DNA of 64,000 bases from Darksidea phi (taxonomy: Eukaryota; Ascomycota; Dothideomycetes; Pleosporales; Lentitheciaceae), in the NCBI GenBank assembly GCA_030770425.1, contig JASJFT010000005.1:62001-126000 (forward strand), in the 5' to 3' direction. A program made the translations under genes and the position numbers. Below, in pieces: positions 57,243 through 64,000 of the stretch (within the stretch, counting starts at the first letter, position 1; every line of letters starts with the position of its first letter). A model generated the notes under the pieces. That model did not search any database. It was given only the letters and a program-made list of their open reading frames with translations, and was not told the DNA's origin.

Positions 57243-57860
57243 CTATCGCCAGAATTTCTCCACCCCTCTCAACCCCCAGCCGAGATCCTGAAAGATAGGG
57301 AACGAACGTATCTCGTTGAAGAGTGCCCACGCCGTTACCACCGATGAAGCCCTGCAGGATATCGAACCACCCAGTCAATTCGTTAGAGGAGAGAGCGCAA
57401 ATGGGTGATTGGAGCTTGGAGGCCGTTGGTGGATAAGACAAGGGATGTGAACCAGGATTGTGCCGCTACGCCAGTCGAGCCGATAAACGCGACCCGTAAG
57501 CATAACGAGGAAGAGACGAAGGCGAAGAGGACTTGAGAAATCCCACCAAAAAACAAGGCCTAGACTCATAAAACTCATCAAACTCACCACCTGCCCCGAA
57601 ACACCAGCCAACCCCACCGAATGCAATAGCGCATAATAGCTTCCTGCAGCATCCTGTCTCAGCTGGAAGCGTGAGAATGACGCAGCCAATATCGTCAGCA
57701 CTGGGCCTAGCGGACCGAGGGGCAAGAGTGCGAGGTGGAGTCCGAAGAGCATGGCGCTAGCGAAGGGGAGCGCGTAGTGGGTCGCGATTCCGGGTGCTCT
57801 TTTTAGGTATATGGTGGGCACGACAAGGGCCGAACTTGGGGCGTCGCAAGTGGTTTTTCG
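57243..57860 (-). CDS. Possible small multipass membrane protein, exon structure unresolved
   Basis: On the minus strand, several neighbouring frames read like one hydrophobic protein. The first piece runs SSALVVPTIYLKRAPGIATH, then FASAMLFGLHLALLPLGPLG, VLTILAASFSRFQLRQDAAG and SYYALLHS. A second, in another phase, reads ALFFGGISQVLFAFVSSSLC and VAFIGSTGVAAQSW. A last piece in the first phase reads AWALFNEIRSFPIF and ends RGVEKFWR at 57243. Joining them needs introns with weak donors (about 60 and about 100 bp), or else the locus carries frame breaks. No ATG precedes the first piece in frame, so an upstream exon would also be needed. No family recognised. It could be a real multi-exon gene or a decaying one. 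Confidence 0.3.
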
Positions 57861-58804
57861 GAGGTCACTGGGTTCATGTCCACGGCGCAGTCTATAGCTG
57901 GGTCATATTGTAATGACTTTGATAAGAAATGAAAGGGAAGCAGGCTGGAAGTTGTTCGGTGCATGGAGGGTGGCCTTAATTGACCGAGCGTGAGACTGCC
58001 AGCAAATGATGAGTAGACGAGCAGCGGTAAATGTAGCAGTGTGAGAGAAGAAGATGGGAAAGAAGTGAATATACGATATTTAGATGTCATTCTAGTCACT
58101 AGACACGACTTGTACACATCGCTCCGAGCTTTTCTTGCATTCTTGCCTCCTCTGTGTTTACTACTGCCACTCGTACATGTTCCCCTTTCGCTAGACATAC
58201 CGGGCAACCGCCATCATGGCCAATAGCGCGAACGCAACACAACCCTGAGAAAGAGACGCGAGCGAGAGGTCACCGAGGTTAGACTAAGTACGAATTGATA
58301 TATTTACCCCTTTGAAGTACACGTAAAGGAGCAAAAGCGTACTAGCCGACTATTCAAGCTTGCTACTGAAGGGATGGGGTGATTACTCGTAGGCCCTGCT
58401 ATAGAAAAGGAGGCTATGAGGTTATAGGCATTCTCGATCAAAACAATTTAAGCTTTCAGTTTCAGCATTTAGAGTTTCATTGATTACAAGATCCCCGGCA
58501 TTCATACGATCACGTGACGCACAGCGAACTCCTTACTGTAACTTCAGGGGTTCCAAGCGCGCTACATCAACGTCAAAGTATACGCCAATGTACGTCAACA
58601 GTTAGACTATATCTTGCAGGTCAACTAGATTTGCAACCGTCGTGTCACGTTTCGCTAGACGAGGCGCGCAATGACGTCGTGCATACGTCTTAAAGACCAT
58701 ACTCCACGCCTCAGCCGCTTTTCCCAATACCAACCACCACACAAACCCAGATCATTATAGATCAAGGCATCCATTCAGCATACACTTATTTCGCCAGCGC
58801 CAGG
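57861..58804. other. Intergenic; E-box upstream of the small charged protein
   Basis: This is 0.94 kb. A CACGTG E-box lies at 58511-58516, 289-294 bp before the next ATG, and an A/C-rich leader precedes that start. A 134-codon minus-strand frame at 57803-58207 may include part of the unresolved membrane-protein gene's upstream exon, but no clean splice join was found. Confidence 0.45.
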
Positions 58805-59291
58805 ATGTCCCCCACCATGGATAAGCTCAAAGACAAACTACACATTCGCCGCAAGTCTCAGTCCGAGCCAGACTCGTTGGCACAAGCTAGCGAGGAGCAT
58901 GATGGTACGTAATGACGCAATGGGCACCCTGGCACAACCTACCGGCATACCCTTCTTTGACTATTTTCATAACACATTGCGAGCGAGATGTTTTTAAAAG
59001 ACCGAGTAGAGAGCGACAGGCTAATGGAGCACAGAGCACCGTCACAGCATCGACTCCGAGCTTGAAGCCATGTCGCCGGCTGAGCGCGAGGCTTACTTGA
59101 AGGAGTGGGATGAGACGGAGAAGACGGATACGGCGAAGAAGAATGGATTGATTGAGAAGTTGATTGCTCGTGGCAACAAGAGGACAGAAGATCAGTTGCT
59201 GCAAGAGCAGAGAGAGCGGGAGGCGTTGCGGACTGGGACTAGCGCTGGAGCTGGAGCTGGAGCTGGACTTGGGGCCACACCGACTGCTTAA
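58805..59291 (+). CDS. Small charged helical protein, unknown function
   Basis: Two exons (58805-58904 and 59035-59291) give 118 residues. The 130-bp intron has donor GTACGT and a gctaat-type branch point before acceptor CACAG. The protein begins MSPTMDKLKDKLHIRRKSQS, with a basic RRKS phosphosite-like motif, then an acidic stretch, then MSPAEREAYLKEWDETEKTD and a helical Lys/Glu/Gln-rich segment (LLQEQREREALR). It ends in an Ala-Gly repeat (GAGAGAG) encoded by GCTGGA hexamers. It is predicted soluble, mostly helical or disordered, without a signal peptide. I recall similar short proteins annotated as hypothetical in other filamentous ascomycetes but cannot name a family. Met5 is an alternative start. 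Confidence 0.8.
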
Positions 59292-60472
59292 CGATAATGT
59301 GATCCGTTAAAAGGACGGAAGGCGTGGATGGCATGGGATGCGCGTGTGTTGCTGAAGGCTTTCACGACACCGGAAATTGAGAAATACCATTTGCTTGCCT
59401 TATGGTTGCCTGTTATTACTACGTTGTTCCACTTCTCAACTTTCAGTCATGAAGAGATGTAATCTCTCTCTCTCTCTGTGTTTCGTGCTTACGGTAGGGT
59501 GCGTCCGATTAATACTATTCGAGAGAAGATTAATGTATATTGATTTTCGGACCTGCTCTCAGCGCTTGAATTATATGGCATTGCACTGCTAACTCATCGC
59601 TACCGCTGTTGGTCTCCCAACGCTCTGCGGTTCGACAGCACATGTCATTGCTCGTCGCCTCAATGTCTAATGTTCGAAACATCACCTCGTCGCTCACGAT
59701 CGACAGTACTGTGTACAGCTCTACAGCTCTATTATCGTGTATAAGGTGTGGGCGTAGCACCTCTACCGTGTACAAACTCCTACTGTGTTTCGTGCGGACT
59801 TGACATTACAGACTCCCACTATGCAAATCCAAACCCAAATATGGCATTGCACTTGTCCTTAGAAATACTACAGTAATATCGTCGGGAGAATCAATCGAAT
59901 ACAGTCCGTAATCTGTCTCCTAGAATTCAATGTCTCCTTAAACGTGCCGACTACGCATCTGCACATGAAGGGCCGATACTACTCCGTGACCTCTCTCACT
60001 TTCTTTTTTCTTTCTTCTTTTTCACATAGTCTAGCCTCGACCGACATGGTTTGGTAGCTACATCGCCGAGTATTTCTCAGAGGCACGGCTTTGCTACAGC
60101 CAAACCTAGCCAAGCACTGCCCACTCGGCGTCCTCCGGCCGCGCGGGAAACATGCAACATTCGGATAGCGGCAATTCGAGTCGCGATACGCAGCAGCGCC
60201 TACTGCTGCCGATGCATCTCACATAACATGGCAATATGACATTCACTTTTGGACTGACATGTATATGTCAAATTAATCCTTCCATCATTATTGGAGATAC
60301 CGTACCATTGCTTTCGAGGATGAGCCCAGACGCCAAAAACAACCCGATAGCCTCGCCTTTTTTGCCTACCTGGGTATCCTGTATTTAGCCCACCTTTCCG
60401 TTTACCATCCTGACGAATAACGCCTCGCTACATGCAAAAAGCCGTGAGTCCGTTCCATCAGCATCCAGCACT
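59292..60472. other. Intergenic between convergent genes
   Basis: This is 1.18 kb with two simple tracts: a TC run at 59463-59477 and a pyrimidine stretch at about 59995-60025. Open frames are short. No gene supported. Confidence 0.5.
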
Positions 60473-63183
60473 CTACATGAGCATGAGGAGCCATCCAGCG
60501 AAACTAATTACCACGCTCTCGACAAGCGTGTCAAAACCACCTCCTCTTGCCGAGCCTGCACCTCCCTGGCTCTCTGAAATTCCCAAGCCACTTGCAATGA
60601 ACCCTGCAGGATCGCGAGACGTTGTCGAGCTTGAGCTTTCATCCGACGTACTCTCGCTCTTCGACGATGATTTGGTTGTAGTTGCGCTGTTGCTGGCTGG
60701 CGTCTTTGGTATAGTGCTTGTCTTTCCGTCGACAACGAGTGCGGTTCCCTTGGGATCTAGAGAGTACGTTGTTCCTGACACAACGATGGATTCTCCAGGC
60801 TTCAGTGTCGTGCCTTTTCCAATTTCGAACTCTGTGGTCCCATCGCGTACCGTTGCCGAATACGTTTTGCCATCAATCGTCAGGGCTGCGGGCGCAGTGA
60901 TGGGGCCTTGGCCTAAAGTCGATGTCTCGCCGTTGATCACGACTACCGAGCCAGACGCGGACGCAGGGAGCGAATATGTAGTTCCCGAGATGGTCAAGAC
61001 ACCACCCGGCGTCAATGTTTGGCCAGGTGATAGGACGAACGCCGTTGTTCCACCCTGGACGGAAGCAGTGATCGTAGATTGGCTACCTTCGCTACCCAGG
61101 GTGAGAATCGGAAGACCGGGCGAACCGAGAGTAGACGTTATGCCATTTACGATTACACTAGAACCATCACCATTTTGAGGCAAGCTAAGTGTCGTCCCAT
61201 CTTTAGTAAGGACTCCTCCGGGAGTCAAAGTTTGGCTTCCAATCGCAAACACGGTAGTACCCCCAATAACGGATGCCGAGAAGATCTGGCCGTCTATCGT
61301 GATTGCAGGTCCATTTGTCGGCATTGGCGCGTGTCCAAGGCTTTGAGTTTGGCCATTCACGATCGCAATAGTACCACTCGGCCCCAACTGCAGCGTAGTT
61401 CCATCTATGGTGACAGCGGGCTGACCTGGAGCCAGGGTTTGCGTCCCAACCACGTATTGGCCTTGAGAGTTCGCAGTCACCGTTTTGTCACCGAATGTGA
61501 GGACGGGCGGTGCAGTTGCTGCAGGATTGACCGCGACCGAGCTACCTCCTACGAGAATCGAGGATCCACCTCCGCTCGAAGGCACGACAACCGGCACTCC
61601 ATTCCAGGTAGTTGTCTGGCCTAGTGTCAAAGTGTTTGTGCCAATTACGACGCCGGTTGGCTTGTTCTGCCCATTTGGCTGATTTTGATTTGGCTGGTTG
61701 GGTTGGGATGGGTTCGCCTGGGTTGGTCGGGCGGGATTGATTACGTACACACCAGTCCCGATTGTCACTCTTGGCTCGTCGTTTGGAAGTCGTGCATTCT
61801 GGGTGTCTTGAGGATTAGCTGGGACAGGTGGCACAATGGTGTTTGGCTTGTTGTCCTCCTTTCTGGTTTGTGGAGGATTATTTGGAGGGTTGGTTGGATA
61901 GTCGGTCGGTTTCGGCCCGTTGTTGACCTCTTCGTCGGGAGGTGCTGGTGCTGGGGTTGCATCGGATCTCAAGCCGCCGCGTACCGTGATGTGAGTAGAC
62001 GTAGATTGATACGTCGTACTTAGATATGTGGACGTTTGGGGCTCATTCGGCGGCGGCGAATATCTCGGCGGAGGTTCTTCTGCAGGAGCAGATTGGGTTA
62101 CAGTTGAGTAGGGAGCCGAGCTCGGTACTGGTTCAGTTGGGCTATCTGCAGAAGTAGATTCTGCAGGAGCAGATTGGGTTACAGTTGGGTAGGGAGCCGT
62201 GCTCGGTACTGGTTCATTTGGGCCATGTACAGGGTCCCCGGTGGGGGCGAGAGTACAAGTGGCAATATCAGACCCACTGAAGACAGCGTGAGCGGCTGGA
62301 TTTCGTTTTAGAAAGCTCACCAGGTCTGGAGGAAGCGAGTATGGCTTCTCCTCTGCTAGACCGGTGGTTTTGGCGATGGTTTGGATGTAGTAAGACCAGT
62401 CGTCTTTTGCAGTCGGTGTGAGTTCTCCTAGGTAACTGACCCGGGGGGTGCAGGCTGAGGCTGTGGATTTGCTCTCTAGCACACCAGTCATTGTGGGATT
62501 CGTGAGAGTGCCGGTTTCAGATGGCCCGTAATCTAAGCCACCGTAGATGGAACGATATATGACGTAGGCAGATTCAGTCGGTACTTCTAGCTCGACACCA
62601 GGCGTGGGGGTTATGGTAAAAACGGGAGCGGTGTAACTAATTGTCTGGTTTGATGGGCCAACAAGCGTCTTCGTCTGATTGAGGGTCTCGACCTCTGTCA
62701 CTACAGTCTGCAACACTTCGGGCGTGCCGGTGAAGTAACTGATGGTCCTGCTGAGTATGGTTTCGGTTACAACCACGCTGGTCCAGGATAATAGTTTTTC
62801 ATCGAAAGAGGTGGTGATCGGGCTATAAGCTTCTAGCACACAGCCGGTACATATTCCAGGCATGGATCCATTCGTACTGGCTATCGTTGTCGAATTTGGA
62901 GTGGCATGTGAGATAGTTGGCGCGCCACCTGAGTACGTTGGAGAAATGACAGTGGTAGTCCCATTCCGTGACGCAGTAGTTGGGACTGGGGCAGTCGGTG
63001 AAACAGTAGAGACGGAGACAGAGATGGAGGAAGATGTGGAGGTCGAAGTGGAGTTGACTATATCTGTTTAGTGCATGTCCAGAATGAGGAAATGCTGTCT
63101 TGACGCTCACCTCCCCTATTATACAGGCGGGCGTGGGAGCAGGCGGCCAACAGAGCAGCGCACAGTAGCGTCTGGCTCGGCAT
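60473..63183 (-). CDS. Secreted repeat-containing cell-wall protein, probably GPI-anchored
   Basis: Exons are 63183-63111 and 63063-60473 (47-bp intron), giving 887 residues. The N-terminal signal is MPSQTLLCAALLAACSHA. A Ser/Thr-rich region with many N-x-S/T sites follows, then two cysteines (ICTGC), then a Pro/Thr-rich linker with an 81-bp direct repeat. The C-terminal half is about five degenerate modules of 55-65 residues, each built like TIDGKTYSAT, TLTPGGVLTISGTTYSLP and VVVINGETSTLG; these look like beta-strand-rich repeats. A Ser/Thr/Lys stretch (TTTKSSSKSESTSDESSSST) precedes a GPI-type end: small residues (QGGAGSARGGG) and a hydrophobic tail (VVISFAGWLLMLM). It resembles large surface or adhesin-like proteins of filamentous fungi. 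No enzyme motif. Its likely place is the cell wall or plasma membrane; function by analogy only. Confidence 0.87.
62079..62216 (-). repeat. 81-bp-period direct repeat inside the wall-protein gene
   Basis: Near-identical 57-bp copies at 62079-62135 and 62160-62216 (start tctgcaggagcagattggg) encode repeated Pro/Ser/Thr segments around TVTQSAPAE. The period is a multiple of three, so copy-number change would keep the frame. Confidence 0.85.
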
Positions 63184-63865
63184 TTCAGAATTTATCTAGG
63201 CGCACGAACGAGCGGCAATGTCATGGACAAGAAAAGAACAGCCGCACGTCGACGGACGCGTCAAAACAGCGAAAGTCGAAAGAGAGGAAGGGCTACGAGG
63301 GCCGGGCGGAGCGAGGGTATTTGAAGGCAGCGCCCTTTGAATAGCGCCCCTGCAGAGATGGAAGCGGACCCAGCTGGGCTTCGGCATAAACAGGGTTGCA
63401 CCAATCAATGCAGGCCGCGCTGGGATGCAGTGTGGCCGTGCTGGTGGGTTGGGGGCTGCATGCCCAGACCAGCTGAGCTGACAGGATGACTGTAGATTCG
63501 TCCCGACGATGAAGCGCATAAAGACTGGCATCCGACGCAGGGCTGATGCCAAGCACCGCGCCCCCGTGCGGGTTCGACCAAGAGCATCCTGTTTGGGCGA
63601 GATGGAAAGTGAAAGAGATTTGCGTGGAGGCCACGATGAAATTGTGGAGGATCGTGGCTGGGCCGAGCGCCCGCAGGCCTCGACGCCTTCGATTGGCCCG
63701 ACCTCGTATTCAGCTGGCTTAGCTCAGACTCACCACTGCGGCTGCTCGCCGGCCCTTGCGCCACTACCCCAACCTTCTCGTCATGGCTTTGGCACTCGTT
63801 TTGTTCTGATCTCTGATGCCCTTTCTTCCTCGCTTTCCTACCGTCGCTCGCTACGAGGTTTGAAC
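63184..63865. promoter_or_regulatory. Divergent upstream region of the wall protein and the edge gene
   Basis: These 682 bp lie between divergent starts. A short upstream ATG frame (MALALVLF, then stop; ATG at 63782) lies 84 bp before the edge gene's ATG and may be a small upstream reading frame or part of a misplaced first exon. Confidence 0.45.
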
Positions 63866-64000
63866 ATGCCCCTCCAGCCTCGACAGACGCAGGCGCAGGC
63901 GCCGACCCCCACCCCCGATCCGTACGTGGTGCCCCCCTCGCAGCAGTTCGATGGTGCCGATGGGGAGTGGAGCACCTTCAAGGTCAGCGTAGGCACGCCG
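63866..64000 (+). CDS. Aspartic-protease-like protein, N-terminal fragment cut by window end
   Basis: Only 45 codons are visible, open to the edge. After a Gln/Pro-rich start the sequence reads YVVPPSQQFDGADGEWSTFK and then VSVGTP. This pattern (VxPSQxFDGxDGxWSTFxxxVGTP) is how many fungal A1-family aspartyl-protease-like surface proteins begin their first lobe; the following catalytic DTG/STG motif lies beyond the window. No signal peptide is present at this ATG, so either the true start is in an upstream exon or the protein is anchored otherwise. The identification rests on a short segment. Confidence 0.6.
   Translation, partial: MPLQPRQTQAQAPTPTPDPYVVPPSQQFDGADGEWSTFKVSVGTP

Noticed and set aside
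1..64000. Secondary-metabolite cluster, CRISPR, prophage or intact transposon
   Set aside because: No PKS/NRPS/terpene core gene, no regularly spaced repeats, no integrase, transposase or reverse-transcriptase motif in any supported frame.

Overview
This window is nuclear DNA of a filamentous ascomycete (Pezizomycotina). A Dothideomycete is my best guess, but that is inference from protein style and not from a marker. The evidence is short spliceosomal introns (mostly 44-90 bp) with CTGAC or CTAAC branch points and GT..AG ends, C-terminal KA1 and GPI signals typical of fungi, and ascomycete-specific families (PLS1 tetraspanin, fungal TRP-like channel, SEA-complex WD40 protein, GFA enzyme). 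I see no bacterial-type operons, rRNA, tRNA, CRISPR, intact transposon or viral gene. Exon joins were worked out by hand from reading frame, splice signals and family knowledge.

Layout: 1-2479 (-) 5' part of a Dnf1-type phospholipid flippase, cut by the window edge; 3764-6176 (+) seven-exon protein, possibly a CANIN/Nse6-like Smc5/6 partner; 7449-8647 (-) PLS1 tetraspanin; 10407-11259 (+) Mcm1 MADS-box factor; 13555-15352 (+) APC-family permease; 16539-21373 (-) Sea3/Mtc5 (WDR59); 21805-22348 (+) Ubc13, with a GC-AG intron; then 3.5 kb without genes; 25872-27122 (-) divergent protein kinase; 27533-29050 (+) argininosuccinate lyase; 30566-33429 (+) TRP-like channel; 34884-35152 (+) a 70-residue protein with an acylation-type N-terminus; 35572-36594 (-) mitochondrial hotdog protein; 36830-37333 (-) GFA-type zinc enzyme; about 10 kb without a supported gene, its right half strongly GC-rich; 47261-48611 (+) C2H2 factor resembling FlbC; 50479-54657 (+) Gin4/Hsl1/Nim1-type kinase with KA1 domain; 55490-56322 (+) ribosomal protein L24; 57243-57860 (-) an unresolved membrane-protein-like locus; 58805-59291 (+) a small charged protein; 60473-63183 (-) a secreted, repeat-containing, probably GPI-anchored wall protein; 63866-64000 (+) the first codons of an aspartic-protease-like protein.

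The genes do not form a biosynthetic cluster. They are mainly housekeeping and regulatory: membrane lipid asymmetry, TORC1 nutrient signalling, K63 ubiquitination, arginine synthesis, translation, septin-linked cell-cycle kinase, cell-type and developmental transcription factors, and cell-surface proteins. Sea3/Ubc13 and kinase/ARG4 are divergent pairs sharing about 0.4 kb of upstream DNA each. The points most worth a second look are the tiny MGAVVSC protein downstream of two perfect TGACGTCA sites, the GC-AG intron in UBC13, a stop-free 66-bp intron in the hotdog gene, and the large GC-rich region before the FlbC-like gene.
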